Numbered from the stretch's first letter, positions 44,238 to 55,524 are shown. The stretch: 64,000 bases of DNA from Polaribacter gangjinensis (GCF_038024125.1 NZ_CP150662.1:203501-267500), one strand, 5' to 3'. The notes: generated by a model not told the origin, from the sequence alone. A program made the numbers and translations.

Positions 44238-45233
44238 TTAAAAATAAGAAACACATTTATAACGATCTAGTAGTCTTATATTAACTTCAAAATCATATCC
44301 AACAGAAAACTCATGAATACCCCCAGTATTGATAATTTTAGAAGTATTAAAATCATACGAATAACCAAATCGAAAACCTTGCCATTTGATTCCAACAAAA
44401 CTACTAATAGATGAAATAAATGGATTTTCATCAACATTTTTCATTGGATTAGTTGCTGCAACAATACCAAATGAAAACTGGTCATCAAAAATATATTGCA
44501 TACCAATATCCAATCTATTTGTTGAGCCTTGCATCATAAAATTAGATAAAAAATAAATCTTACTTTTATTGGTAAACCAAGTTGGGTTATTTTCTAAAAT
44601 AGGTAAATAATATTTGGTGTGTATTGATAAAAAAACATCCAAAGGAACATTACCATTAGCAGTTAATGAAATATTTGGTTTGTTAAGGTGTCTTAAAGTA
44701 ATACCAATCCAAGAATCATCATTATTGAATAGAATAGAGGAACTAAAATCAAAAAAACTTCTTCGGTTTTGAAGCAAAACAGGATCAATACTTGATGTGT
44801 TGATGATGTTACTATTTGCGTTAATTTGATCCTCTAAAAGAATATTTTGAAATCCATAACTTTTCATTCCGAAACCTGCAGAAATGCTAGGTCTAAAAAA
44901 CCACGAATCGCTAATTTGAAATGCCACGGAATAGTTCAAATTTATTTTATTGAAATTATAATTTGATCCACTTTCTTCATGATTGATAAAAGAAAAACCT
45001 AACCCAGACCTATAACCTTCGAACCACGTATCAAAATATACATAATTTGAGTTGATTTTCAATCCATAATTGCGCCATTGCGATCTATGTAATGTTCCTA
45101 CTTTAGATGATTTTGTTGCGCCTGTAAATGAAGAGCTCAAGGTTTCTGGTACAAGAAAATTTTGTGAAAAAATAACATCTTGCGCATTTGTAACACCTAC
45201 AGTAAATAAAAAGACTATAATAATTTTTTTCAT
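44238..45233 (-). CDS. PorP/SprF family type IX secretion protein
   Basis: 331 residues with a signal peptide (IIIVFLFTVGVTNAQ) and a porin-like beta barrel; QDVIFSQNFLVPETLSSSFTGATKSSKVGTL is the family start and IGMQYIFDDQFSFGIVA a conserved strand. PorP/SprF proteins are paired with large gliding adhesins and help anchor or export them. It starts 2 bases after the adhesin stop. Confidence 0.85.
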   Translation of the reverse strand: MKKIIIVFLFTVGVTNAQDVIFSQNFLVPETLSSSFTGATKSSKVGTLHRSQWRNYGLKINSNYVYFDTWFEGYRSGLGFSFINHEESGSNYNFNKINLNYSVAFQISDSWFFRPSISAGFGMKSYGFQNILLEDQINANSNIINTSSIDPVLLQNRRSFFDFSSSILFNNDDSWIGITLRHLNKPNISLTANGNVPLDVFLSIHTKYYLPILENNPTWFTNKSKIYFLSNFMMQGSTNRLDIGMQYIFDDQFSFGIVAATNPMKNVDENPFISSISSFVGIKWQGFRFGYSYDFNTSKIINTGGIHEFSVGYDFEVNIRLLDRYKCVSYF

Positions 45234-45235
45234 TT

Positions 45236-48200
45236 TTATTTAATTAAGGTGATTGAAGTATTCGCTGAGATTTCTTTTCCATAAAAGGTTGTTCCTTTTA
45301 CAATCATAACATAGTTTCCATTTTCTGCGGGTTTGCCTTTTACATTTCCGTCCCAACCATTAAGAGTGGTCGTTCCTTTTTCTGTATAAACAAGTGTTCC
45401 CCAAATATCAAAAATACTCATCTCAATGGATGAAAATCCTAAAAATGAAGGACGTATGGTTTCATTAAAACCATCTCCATTTGGTGTAAATGCATTCGGA
45501 TTAATTAATGTATATCCAAGGGTAATTTTCAAAATCCTTTCAATAAAATAAGTACATCCTGCTTCATATTCAACAGTCAATCTCACCGTAAATTCGCCCG
45601 TATTATCATAAGTATAAATTGGATTCTCTTCGTTTGACGTTGGCTTTCCATCACCAAAATCCCAAATAACTTTGGTAAAATTTCCTGTTGATGTATTTGT
45701 AAACTGAATAGGATCTTCAACCGATAAAAAATTATAAGTGTTTTGTGAAAAAGCACTAAATTGAAAATCTGGTGTTCCTATACTAGGCACAGATACTGCA
45801 AATGATTTTTGAATTGTGCATCCTTGATTATCTGTTATCAAAAGTGTATAAGAACCATTTTGCGATGTTGTCATAATGCTATTATCAGTAGTAGAGACAG
45901 TGCCATCTGACCAAGTATAAGTATATGGTAAAAAACCACCGGTAACTTTAGCTTTCGTTTGCTGACTAACTATTTTTGTTTCGCAATTAGTTAAAAGAAT
46001 TGTTTCAAATTCAATTTGCAAAGGTTCTTGTCTAAAAATAGAAAATTGTCTTGTAGTTTTACAACCATTTGAGTCTGTGATTTCAACAGCATAATTTCCC
46101 GCAGCTAAATTACTAACATTGGCTGTCGTTTGTCCATTGCTCCATTTATAAAAATAAGGAGCTGTTCCTCCAGCTACTATTAAGTCAATACTACCACTAT
46201 CTATAACGTCACATTCAGTAGCATCCACAACTGTGCTTGAAACAACTAAAGCAGGTGGTTCTGTAAAAATAAAAGTTTGTTCAATTGGGCACTGTTTTGG
46301 GTCGCTATCTTTAATTAAAACTCGATAGATTCCTGCGCCTAAATTATTTCTTTCAATTCCTGCAGATGGGTCATCATCCCACAATACTGTAAATGGAGCA
46401 ATTCCACCAGTTAGATTTAATTTTATACTTCCATCTTTTTCTCCATTACAAGAAATAGGCGTTACAATAGGATCTATAAAAAATATGGGCTGATTAATAT
46501 CAATAGTCACTTTACTTTCGCAATTATTTGCATCTGTAATAGTTGCAATATAAGTACCTGCAGAAAGGTTATTCAAAGAAAATCCATTGGCTAGGTTGCT
46601 CCATTGTATTTGATATGGAGCTACGCCTCCTGTAACCGAAATGGCAATACTTCCATCAGTTTCTCCATAACAAGAAACATCATTTTTGGTGACTATTGGT
46701 TCAATTTTAGTAGCCTCAGTTACACTAAAAGTAGCATTGGTAACACATCCTTGTTGGTCTGTAACTTTAACTAAATAATTTCCTGCAATAAGATTTGCAA
46801 TATTTTTATTAAAACTTGTAAATCCATTTGGACCCGTCCAAGCATATTGATAATCAAAAATACCAGTAGAAATTTCAAAAGGAGTTCCTCCAATGACATT
46901 GATAGAGATACTTCCTGTTGCTTCTCCAAAACATAACACATTTTCAATATTTTGAGCACTGATTTCAAGACCATCAGGTTCTGTTAAGACAAAATCTAAA
47001 GTGGTACTGCAATTATTTTTATCAATAACTTCTAAAGTATAATTTCCAGCTGTAAGTCCATTTTGAGAATTTGTATTTTGTACCAAACCACTACCATTCA
47101 AAGTAGTCCAATTGTAGGTGTATGGAGTAGTTCCGCCTGTTACAGTAACCTTAATTGATCCATCATTTCCTTGAAAACAAGATATGTTTTTGGTGGAATC
47201 TGTATTGATAATAAGATTATCTGGTTGAGTAATAGTGAAATTTCGAGTGATAAAATAACCTTCCTTATCTTCAATTCGTAAAGTATAACTTCCTGCCACT
47301 AAATTAAATATACTAGAGTCTGTTGATAAAAATCCATTAGGTCCAGTCCAATTAATCAGGTAAGGTTTCCCAGTTTCAAAGGGAATTCCTCCTGTAATAT
47401 TGGTAGTGATAGAAGCATCATTAGAGTTAAAGCAACTATTATTTGTTATCACTTCATTAGGGGTTATTGTTGGATTTACTACTACTTCAAGTGTAAAATC
47501 AGATCCTTTACACTTATCTGTAAATGGTGAAATAGTATAAGTTACCCTTGCAGGAGTTGTGCCTGTATTCTCTAAAGTCTGACTGATGATATTTTGGCCA
47601 GAAATTGCATTAGAACTTCCAATAATACTTCCTGCTGGATTTATAGAACTTACAATCCAAGTATATTGTGTATTGTTTGGAACTATATTTCCATTGAGTA
47701 TTGAAGGATTATAAGTAAAAGTTTCACTACTGTAAATAGTTATACTATCATTAGCAATCACAGGAATTTGATTTACAATTACAGCAGCAACATCAGAAAC
47801 TATTTTTGAGCAACCACCGTCTGTAAAATTGATTTCAACATAATAGTAGATTGTTCCGATTGCATTTGTTGGAGGTATATATGAGGTATTGGTTGCTCCT
47901 ATAATAGCAGTTCCTCCAGTGTTAGAATTAACTGAATTTAAGAACCATTGATGAGTTGCAATACCAACACCGTTTTGGTAAGCAACTTCAAGTGTTGTAG
48001 CGTTATCACCCAAACAAACCTCCGAAGATTGAGGTTGGGTTGTTACAATGGGCGCTTCGTTAATTTTCACTGTAGCAACACTACTTGTTACACTACAACC
48101 CGAATCCGATTGAGAAATAATCACATAATAATATTGAGTTCCAATGGTTGTAGAAGAGGGAGTGTATGAGCTATTGGTTGCACCCACAATAGCAGTACCT

Positions 48201-51200
48201 CCAATGGTTGAATTGGTGTTATTTCGATACCATTGATAGGTTTTATTAGAAGCAGTTCCACCACTAGCAACGACACTTAAATCAGCAGGAATTGCATTTT
48301 GACACAATTCTTGCGAAGCCAAAGGTTGTGCATCAATGATTGGGTCAGGGATGACGTTTACTTGATAAACATTGCTATTAGCACTATTACATCCATTACC
48401 ACTTAAAGAAACAGTAGCATAATAGAAAAAACTACCATCTGTGTTGAAAGGGGCAGGAGTATATTTAGCATTGGTAGCCCCAGCAATGGCAGTTCCACCA
48501 GAATTTGAGTTAATAGTATTCGAAAACCATTGATATGAAGGTGTTCCAGTTCCCCCTGTAAAAGTAACTTCAAATTCAGCGGCAGTTCCGCCTATACAAA
48601 TAGATTGATTTGTAGCAACAGAATCGATAGTTAATTGAGGAGTAACAGTAACAGTAGCAACATCAGAAACAATTTTATCACATCCCCCAGAGTCGAAAGA
48701 AATCTCAACATAATAATAGTTAGTTCCCACAGTATCAGTTGGAGGGTCATAGCTACTTGCAGTAGCACCATCAATACTTGTTCCTCCAGAGGCAACATTA
48801 GTAGTATTAACAAACCATTGATAAGCAGGAGTTCCTGTGCCTTTTTCATAAACCACCTCCAAAAGAGTAGCATCACCATCCAAACAAACCTCCGAAGATT
48901 GAGGTTGGGTTGTTACAATGGGCGCTTCGTTAATTTTCACTGTAGCAACACTACTTGTTACACTACAACCCGAATCCGATTGAGAAATAATCACATAATA
49001 ATATTGAGTTCCAATGGTTGTAGAAGAGGGAGTGTATGAGCTATTGGTTGCACCCACAATAGCAGTACCTCCAATGGTTGAATTGGTGTTATTTCGATAC
49101 CATTGATAGGTTTTATTAGAAGCAGTTCCACCACTAGCAACGACACTTAAATCAGCAGGAATTGCATTTTGACACAATTCTTGCGAAGCCAAAGGTTGTG
49201 CATCAATGATTGGGTCAGGGATGACGTTTACTTGATAAACATTGCTATTAGCACTATTACATCCATTACCACTTAAAGAAACAGTAGCATAATAGAAAAA
49301 ACTACCATCTGTGTTGAAAGGGGCAGGAGTATATTTAGCATTGGTAGCCCCAGCAATGGCAGTTCCACCAGAATTTGAGTTAATAGTATTCGAAAACCAT
49401 TGATATGAAGGTGTTCCAGTTCCCCCTGTAAAAGTAACTTCAAATTCAGCGGCAGTTCCGCCTATACAAATAGATTGATTTGTAGCAACAGAATCGATAG
49501 TTAATTGAGGAGTAACAGTAACAGTAGCAACATCAGAAACAATTTTATCACATCCCCCAGAGTCGAAAGAAATCTCAACATAATAATAGTTAGTTCCCAC
49601 AGTATCAGTTGGAGGGTCATAGCTACTTGCAGTAGCACCATCAATACTTGTTCCTCCAGAGGCAACATTAGTAGTATTAACAAACCATTGATAAGCAGGA
49701 GTTCCTGTGCCTTTTTCATAAACCACCTCCAAAAGAGTAGCATCACCATCCAAACAAACCTCCGAAGATTGAGGTTGGGTTGTTACAATGGGCGCTTCGT
49801 TAATTTTCACTGTAGCAACACTACTTGTTACACTACAACCCGAATCCGATTGAGAAATAATCACATAATAATATTGAGTTCCAATGGTTGTAGAAGAGGG
49901 AGTGTATGAGCTATTGGTTGCACCCACAATAGCAGTACCTCCAATGGTTGAATTGGTGTTATTTCGATACCATTGATAGGTTTTATTAGAAGCAGTTCCA
50001 CCACTAGCAACGACACTTAAATCAGCAGGAATTGCATTTTGACACAATTCTTGCGAAGCCAAAGGTTGTGCATCAATGATTGGGTCAGGGATGACGTTTA
50101 CTTGATAAACATTGCTATTAGCACTATTACATCCATTACCACTTAAAGAAACAGTAGCATAATAGAAAAAACTACCATCTGTGTTGAAAGGGGCAGGAGT
50201 ATATTTAGCATTGGTAGCCCCAGCAATGGCAGTTCCACCAGAATTTGAGTTAATAGTATTCGAAAACCATTGATATGAAGGTGTTCCAGTTCCCCCTGTA
50301 AAAGTAACTTCAAATTCAGCGGCAGTTCCGCCTATACAAATAGATTGATTTGTAGCAACAGAATCGATAGTTAATTGAGGAGTAACAGTAACAGTAGCAA
50401 CATCAGAAACAATTTTATCACATCCCCCAGAGTCGAAAGAAATCTCAACATAATAATAGTTAGTTCCCACAGTATCAGTTGGAGGGTCATAGCTACTTGC
50501 AGTAGCACCATCAATACTTGTTCCTCCAGAGGCAACATTAGTAGTATTAACAAACCATTGATAAGCAGGAGTTCCTGTGCCTTTTTCATAAACCACCTCC
50601 AAAAGAGTAGCATCACCATCCAAACAAACCTCCGAAGATTGAGGTTGGGTTGTTACAATGGGCGCTTCGTTAATTTTCACTGTAGCAACACTACTTGTTA
50701 CACTACAACCCGAATCCGATTGAGAAATAATCACATAATAATATTGAGTTCCAATGGTTGTAGAAGAGGGAGTGTATGAGCTATTGGTTGCACCCACAAT
50801 AGCAGTACCTCCAATGGTTGAATTGGTGTTATTTCGATACCATTGATAGGTTTTATTAGAAGCAGTTCCGCCACTAGCAACGACACTTAAATCAGTAGGA
50901 ATTGCATTTTGACACAATTCTTGCGAAGCCAAAGGTTGTGCATCAATGATTGCGTCAGGGATGACGTTTACTTGATAAACATTGCTATTAGCACTAGTAC
51001 ATCCATTACCACTTAAAGAAACAGTAGCATAATAGAAAAAACTACCATCTGTGTTGAAAGGGGCAGGAGTATATTTAGCATTGGTAGCCCCAGCAATGGC
51101 AGTTCCGCCAGAATTTGAGTTAATAGTATTCGAAAACCATTGATACGAAGGTGTTCCAGTTCCCCCTGTAAAAGTAACTTCAAATTCAGCGGCAGTTCCC

Positions 51201-53935
51201 CCTACACAAATAGATTGATTTGTAGCAACAGAATCGATAGTTAATTGAGGAGTAACAGTAACAGTAGCAACATCAGAAACTATTTTATCACATCCCCCAG
51301 AGGTAAAAGAAATCTCAACATAATAATAGTTAGTTCCTACAGTATCTGTTGGAGGGTCATAGCTACTAGCAGTAGCACCATCAATACTTGTTCCTCCAGA
51401 GGCAACATTAGTGGTATTCACAAACCATTGATAAGCAGGCGTTCCTGCTCTTCGAGTGTAATCTATTTCTAGAGTAGTGGCAATACCATTTAAGCAGACT
51501 TCAGATGATTGTGGTTGCTTAGAGATAATAGGATTTGGATAAACAGTTATAACAAAATCTACAGGATCACCGACGCATGAATTTAAAGTAGGTGTTACTC
51601 TATAGGTTATTGTCTCTTTATTATTTCCATTGTCATCGTTTATAAGGGTTTGTGATGGTATTGAGTTTGTATTCCCATTTGGTATAAAACCAACTATATT
51701 TCCATTAGTAATTGCAACCCAACTATAAACAGTTTCAGGATTATTTGAGTTGAAAATAATTTCGTTTGTATTTTCTCCTGAACAAATTTCTTGAATTAAA
51801 TCAGTATTATTGATTGTAGGTGTTTCAAAAACTTCAAATGTTTGAGTTGCTGTATTTGAAACTCCACACTCATTAGTAACCTCTAGACTAATAGTATAAA
51901 TTCCAGGAGTGTTAAACACAATCTCTCCAGGATTTAATGATGTTGAGCTAGCAGGTATTCCACCAGGAAAAGTCCATTTATAAATAACTCCATCAGGGTT
52001 TTGAGTGCAATTCTCAATAACTGCAGTCGGATTTATTTTAGAATTTTCACAAAAATCACTAATTGGATTAATAGTTGTAATAGGAGGTTTCTTTACAGTA
52101 ATAACTTTACTGGTAAATTTATCACCACATTCTGTTGAAATTTTTCTTGTTATGGTATATATTCCTGCTTTTTTAAATAAGAATTTAGGGTTTTCAGAGG
52201 TTTTATCCGAACTATCAATAAATTCCCAATCAGAAGCTGTTTCACAATTTGCTGCTTGATAACTTATTGTCCAGTCATAAGTCGGAGCACTGCATAATTG
52301 TGATAAATCTGTAGTATTGGTAGTGTTTAATTGAAATGGAATACATCCTTCAAGAGCGTTTACATCAAAACTTGGAGTAATTTCGGGTTCTATACAGATT
52401 TCTTTTGTAAAAGAACTAATACCACATTTAGTATTGATAGATAAGGTAACATCATACGTACCCGGAACCGTATATAAATGTTGTATGTTATTAATTGTAT
52501 TTACAGAAAAAAATTTTTTAATAGTGCCATCTCCAAAATTCCAGGTGACATCAGCATTTTTAATACATCCGGATTCTTCTCCTAAAATTGAATTATTTTG
52601 AAATATAATATTAGTATTGACACAAGTTTTTTCAATAGAAGAAAATTCAGCTTTAGATGATTCTAAAATAACAATATTATCAACTGTAAAAGTCGTAGTA
52701 TCGCAAGCGTTTTGTACTGCTAATGTAGCTATAAATTCACCATTTACTTCATTACAACTTCCTTTTAAATACTTGTGTGTAATTTTATTATTATTTTGTA
52801 TTTCATCTTGTGTATATGTCTCTTTTGGTGTTCCATCTCCAAAATCAATTGTATAAGTTGTATCAAATGAATTTAACTCATAATTTGTAATTGGAAAGGT
52901 TAGTTCTGAATTTACCAAACATAAATTACTCGTATTTCCAGGACTTGCCAAACCACCTGCAGGATTACTTACGTTTTTTACTTCATAAGTAACTTCATTT
53001 TCACATCCATTAGAACCTAATCCTTTAATTTTCAATTTATAAACGCCTATGTTTAAATAGGTATGTTTAGCCGGAAAACTAGCTGATATTGTTGTGTTTC
53101 CATCTCCCCAATCAATAAAAAAGGAATCTAAACAGCTACTTGTAGAGATATTTTCTACAGATATTTCATAAGTTGAACTTGATGCTGATGCATTATCGCA
53201 ATTACTAAAAATATCACTTCTAGTTAGTTCGTCTCTAAACTTAATATCAGGTCTTTCTAACACTCTAACAACTTGTGAAGTAGTATTTATACATCCATTA
53301 GCGTCAGTTACAGTTAATTTTACAGTGAAATTTCGAGTACCACAGCCTAGTAAGTCATTATAAATAGTTGTTGGGTTTTTAAGTGTTGATGTCTTTCCAT
53401 CACCAAAATCCCATAAATAAGATAAAGTGTCACTTTCTAATACATTCGAATTAAATTCAACAGTTTCCCCACTGCAAGAATTATCATTGGTAATAGTAAA
53501 AGTAGCATCTGGTGGGGCATTTACGTTTATGGTGGTTTGTTCATCTAAAACAACTGGTGCATCACCACTATTATCAGTAATTTTTATCAACTTGTAAACA
53601 AAAACACCAGCAGTATTTTTTGCATCAAAATTTAAAGATACTGTTTTTGCTTCACCAATAGTAAGAATATCAGTTTCTGCCCCTCCATTAATTTGATAAG
53701 TAAAAGTGTAGGGAGGTATCCCATCAATTGCTTCAAAAGTAATTAAGGTGCTTTCATTGATGCAAACCTCACTTTTTTCTGCTTTAATTGTAGCGCTTAA
53801 ACTGTAAAAATGATTTAAAAGTGTGGTAAGCCTTACAATTCCATAAGCGTTAAGTAAAATAACACTTACCGCTAGAAAAGTTAAAATTTGTGTTTTTTTT
53901 GTGATAACTTTTCTGAGTTTCTTTTTAAACTTCAT
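45236..53935 (-). CDS. Giant SprB-like adhesin, gliding motility-associated C-terminal domain
   Basis: 2,899 residues. An N-terminal membrane/signal segment (LTFLAVSVILLNAYGIV) is followed by PKD-like domains (YLWDFGDGKTST; WNFGDGT), then four 290-residue units, each of three Ig-like modules starting QPQSSEVCL, SVATNQSIC and ASQELCQNA, then SprB-type repeats (GGTxPYxYxWxxG, LxAGxYxxxVTDxxGC), a PKD domain and the type B C-terminal domain (NPNAFTPNGDGFNETI). It should be exported by the type IX system and act as a surface adhesin in gliding or attachment. Confidence 0.9.
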   Translation of the reverse strand: MKFKKKLRKVITKKTQILTFLAVSVILLNAYGIVRLTTLLNHFYSLSATIKAEKSEVCINESTLITFEAIDGIPPYTFTYQINGGAETDILTIGEAKTVSLNFDAKNTAGVFVYKLIKITDNSGDAPVVLDEQTTINVNAPPDATFTITNDNSCSGETVEFNSNVLESDTLSYLWDFGDGKTSTLKNPTTIYNDLLGCGTRNFTVKLTVTDANGCINTTSQVVRVLERPDIKFRDELTRSDIFSNCDNASASSSTYEISVENISTSSCLDSFFIDWGDGNTTISASFPAKHTYLNIGVYKLKIKGLGSNGCENEVTYEVKNVSNPAGGLASPGNTSNLCLVNSELTFPITNYELNSFDTTYTIDFGDGTPKETYTQDEIQNNNKITHKYLKGSCNEVNGEFIATLAVQNACDTTTFTVDNIVILESSKAEFSSIEKTCVNTNIIFQNNSILGEESGCIKNADVTWNFGDGTIKKFFSVNTINNIQHLYTVPGTYDVTLSINTKCGISSFTKEICIEPEITPSFDVNALEGCIPFQLNTTNTTDLSQLCSAPTYDWTISYQAANCETASDWEFIDSSDKTSENPKFLFKKAGIYTITRKISTECGDKFTSKVITVKKPPITTINPISDFCENSKINPTAVIENCTQNPDGVIYKWTFPGGIPASSTSLNPGEIVFNTPGIYTISLEVTNECGVSNTATQTFEVFETPTINNTDLIQEICSGENTNEIIFNSNNPETVYSWVAITNGNIVGFIPNGNTNSIPSQTLINDDNGNNKETITYRVTPTLNSCVGDPVDFVITVYPNPIISKQPQSSEVCLNGIATTLEIDYTRRAGTPAYQWFVNTTNVASGGTSIDGATASSYDPPTDTVGTNYYYVEISFTSGGCDKIVSDVATVTVTPQLTIDSVATNQSICVGGTAAEFEVTFTGGTGTPSYQWFSNTINSNSGGTAIAGATNAKYTPAPFNTDGSFFYYATVSLSGNGCTSANSNVYQVNVIPDAIIDAQPLASQELCQNAIPTDLSVVASGGTASNKTYQWYRNNTNSTIGGTAIVGATNSSYTPSSTTIGTQYYYVIISQSDSGCSVTSSVATVKINEAPIVTTQPQSSEVCLDGDATLLEVVYEKGTGTPAYQWFVNTTNVASGGTSIDGATASSYDPPTDTVGTNYYYVEISFDSGGCDKIVSDVATVTVTPQLTIDSVATNQSICIGGTAAEFEVTFTGGTGTPSYQWFSNTINSNSGGTAIAGATNAKYTPAPFNTDGSFFYYATVSLSGNGCNSANSNVYQVNVIPDPIIDAQPLASQELCQNAIPADLSVVASGGTASNKTYQWYRNNTNSTIGGTAIVGATNSSYTPSSTTIGTQYYYVIISQSDSGCSVTSSVATVKINEAPIVTTQPQSSEVCLDGDATLLEVVYEKGTGTPAYQWFVNTTNVASGGTSIDGATASSYDPPTDTVGTNYYYVEISFDSGGCDKIVSDVATVTVTPQLTIDSVATNQSICIGGTAAEFEVTFTGGTGTPSYQWFSNTINSNSGGTAIAGATNAKYTPAPFNTDGSFFYYATVSLSGNGCNSANSNVYQVNVIPDPIIDAQPLASQELCQNAIPADLSVVASGGTASNKTYQWYRNNTNSTIGGTAIVGATNSSYTPSSTTIGTQYYYVIISQSDSGCSVTSSVATVKINEAPIVTTQPQSSEVCLDGDATLLEVVYEKGTGTPAYQWFVNTTNVASGGTSIDGATASSYDPPTDTVGTNYYYVEISFDSGGCDKIVSDVATVTVTPQLTIDSVATNQSICIGGTAAEFEVTFTGGTGTPSYQWFSNTINSNSGGTAIAGATNAKYTPAPFNTDGSFFYYATVSLSGNGCNSANSNVYQVNVIPDPIIDAQPLASQELCQNAIPADLSVVASGGTASNKTYQWYRNNTNSTIGGTAIVGATNSSYTPSSTTIGTQYYYVIISQSDSGCSVTSSVATVKINEAPIVTTQPQSSEVCLGDNATTLEVAYQNGVGIATHQWFLNSVNSNTGGTAIIGATNTSYIPPTNAIGTIYYYVEINFTDGGCSKIVSDVAAVIVNQIPVIANDSITIYSSETFTYNPSILNGNIVPNNTQYTWIVSSINPAGSIIGSSNAISGQNIISQTLENTGTTPARVTYTISPFTDKCKGSDFTLEVVVNPTITPNEVITNNSCFNSNDASITTNITGGIPFETGKPYLINWTGPNGFLSTDSSIFNLVAGSYTLRIEDKEGYFITRNFTITQPDNLIINTDSTKNISCFQGNDGSIKVTVTGGTTPYTYNWTTLNGSGLVQNTNSQNGLTAGNYTLEVIDKNNCSTTLDFVLTEPDGLEISAQNIENVLCFGEATGSISINVIGGTPFEISTGIFDYQYAWTGPNGFTSFNKNIANLIAGNYLVKVTDQQGCVTNATFSVTEATKIEPIVTKNDVSCYGETDGSIAISVTGGVAPYQIQWSNLANGFSLNNLSAGTYIATITDANNCESKVTIDINQPIFFIDPIVTPISCNGEKDGSIKLNLTGGIAPFTVLWDDDPSAGIERNNLGAGIYRVLIKDSDPKQCPIEQTFIFTEPPALVVSSTVVDATECDVIDSGSIDLIVAGGTAPYFYKWSNGQTTANVSNLAAGNYAVEITDSNGCKTTRQFSIFRQEPLQIEFETILLTNCETKIVSQQTKAKVTGGFLPYTYTWSDGTVSTTDNSIMTTSQNGSYTLLITDNQGCTIQKSFAVSVPSIGTPDFQFSAFSQNTYNFLSVEDPIQFTNTSTGNFTKVIWDFGDGKPTSNEENPIYTYDNTGEFTVRLTVEYEAGCTYFIERILKITLGYTLINPNAFTPNGDGFNETIRPSFLGFSSIEMSIFDIWGTLVYTEKGTTTLNGWDGNVKGKPAENGNYVMIVKGTTFYGKEISANTSITLIK
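48011..51490. repeat. Four 870-bp tandem repeats in the adhesin gene
   Basis: Period exactly 870 bases: CAAACAAACCTCCGAAG recurs at 48011, 48881, 49751 and 50621. The middle copies look identical at the DNA level; the highest-coordinate (N-terminal) copy has scattered changes. The period keeps the frame (290 codons). Confidence 0.92.
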
Positions 53936-54092
53936 GCTGTAGTAAGCAATCCTTTTCTAATAAAATACGAATTCATACATTAAAAATTATTGGAGAGGGA
54001 TTTAATTTTTAAATAGTTAATAATTTGTTAAAACGCAAATGTAATAAAGATTCTATCAAATAGCTTTTTTTTGTGATAGTTATTATTTTTAT

Positions 54093-54848
54093 TTATGAAC
54101 ACACCTCCATAACCAGCAACCCAATACTTTCTTTAGCATTCAATAAGTAGAATGATGACTCCTGTTGCTGATAATAACGCACACCCAACAAACAAATATG
54201 AAAAGGCAGGGTAGAGGCTATTGGGGTTTCAAGAGGTACATCAAATGAACCAGTATCCGTAGACAAAGGCAAAACCAAAGCAGCTGCTTGAGATAATTGT
54301 GTTGCAAATCCATCAAAATCAATAGCCAACACTCCATACTGCAAAGAAATATGGGTAGCTCCCTTTGGCGCTTTTACAGAGGATAATGATAACTGTCGCA
54401 AATGCAATCCATACGTTGCTGCATCAATGCTAAAATCAAAAGGCTTTTGGTTCGCAAAAGCACAATCGGGTGTAAAAGCAAATTTTTTAAATAACTGTTT
54501 GCCTTCAACACGAGCCAAACCTTCACTTACTTTTCGTTGACCTCTAATATTCAAAGTATCCAAAGATTTTAGTTGTGCAAACAAGGGCATCAAATGCCGA
54601 TGAAAATTCGCAAAAGGACTTCCATCGGTTAACGAAAGAATCGCATTCCGAAAAACACGGTTTGCGCTTGAGCTATGCCCAAATTCACTACCATTTTCAC
54701 GAACACGTTGCATAGTTGGACTCGTTTTAATCGTTTTTCCGTTAAAACCACCACCTGCTTTGCGCACCACAGGCGTACCATTCAGTTGATAAAAATTCAA
54801 CCCACCAATAGTGCCTTTTAGCGCTATAATACCTTTTTGCCTTGCCAT
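54093..54848 (-). CDS. Conserved flavobacterial hypothetical protein
   Basis: 251 residues. The start MARQKGIIALKGTIGGLNFY followed by VRKAGGGF and an Asn/Arg-rich FGHSSSANRVFR segment is a recurrent family in Flavobacteriaceae, of unknown role. No signal peptide or membrane helix. Relatively GC-richer than its surroundings. Confidence 0.65.
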   Translation of the reverse strand: MARQKGIIALKGTIGGLNFYQLNGTPVVRKAGGGFNGKTIKTSPTMQRVRENGSEFGHSSSANRVFRNAILSLTDGSPFANFHRHLMPLFAQLKSLDTLNIRGQRKVSEGLARVEGKQLFKKFAFTPDCAFANQKPFDFSIDAATYGLHLRQLSLSSVKAPKGATHISLQYGVLAIDFDGFATQLSQAAALVLPLSTDTGSFDVPLETPIASTLPFHICLLGVRYYQQQESSFYLLNAKESIGLLVMEVCS

Positions 54849-54970
54849 AGTTAAATTACAATTTTACAGCAAAATACAACAAAAATTCTAAAGTTTACTA
54901 AAAGTCAATTCAAAGCCCATGTAAACAGCATGCAAAGTGTCTTGTCCTAAAATAGCTATACACAAAACCA

Positions 54971-55522
54971 GTGTATATGAAACACGAAGAACAAGAGATT
55001 TATTCAAATCGCGAGAACAAACAAAGTCGTTATGACAAGCGTTTAATTTTAAAGATTGTACAAGAAGTTGAAAATGGATTGCCTAGAAAAGAGGCTAACC
55101 GGATTTATGATTTAGGAAAGAATTCAATAAGTTCCTGGATGCGCGAGTATGGCTCTTCCACATATCAAGAAACTATCAAACGAAGAAGCTATACAAAGCT
55201 TCAAAAGCGTACCATTGTAAATGCTATAGAACAAGGCAGATTCACTTTAAAAGAGGCTAAAACTGCCTATAATATAAAGACAGAAAAAATAATTCGTGGC
55301 TGGATTCTACAGTTTAAATCAGAAAAAGTCGAGATTTGTACTGCAAATACTTCTGCAATGACTCAAGATAGATCATCTTCAAATGAAATAGAGAAAGAAG
55401 CTCTGCAAAAAGCTTTACAAGAAGCAGAGCTTAAAATTAAAGCCCTGAACACGCTCATTGATGTGGCTGAAGAACAACTCAAAATTGAGATTAGAAAAAA
55501 GTCTGGTGCCAAACAGTCTTAA
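54971..55522 (+). CDS. IS3-family transposase OrfA
   Basis: 183 residues. HTH region RYDKRLILKIVQEVENGLPRKEANRIYDL..., a second helix-turn-helix-like unit and a C-terminal leucine-zipper-like coiled coil (LQKALQEAELKIKALNTLI). OrfB starts 3 bases after its stop. Production of a fused OrfAB by frameshifting is common in the family, but no slippery sequence is obvious here. Confidence 0.88.
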   Translation: MYMKHEEQEIYSNRENKQSRYDKRLILKIVQEVENGLPRKEANRIYDLGKNSISSWMREYGSSTYQETIKRRSYTKLQKRTIVNAIEQGRFTLKEAKTAYNIKTEKIIRGWILQFKSEKVEICTANTSAMTQDRSSSNEIEKEALQKALQEAELKIKALNTLIDVAEEQLKIEIRKKSGAKQS

Positions 55523-55524
55523 GA

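Noticed and set aside
48635..50779. Repeated 134-aa and 82-aa frames within the adhesin repeats
   Set aside because: They recur at exactly the 870-bp period, lie antisense or out of frame within a long clear CDS, and have low-complexity translations; they are by-products of the tandem repeats.
48011..51490. CRISPR-like array
   Set aside because: The repeats are 870 bp, contiguous and coding; there are no short repeats with unique spacers and no cas genes.
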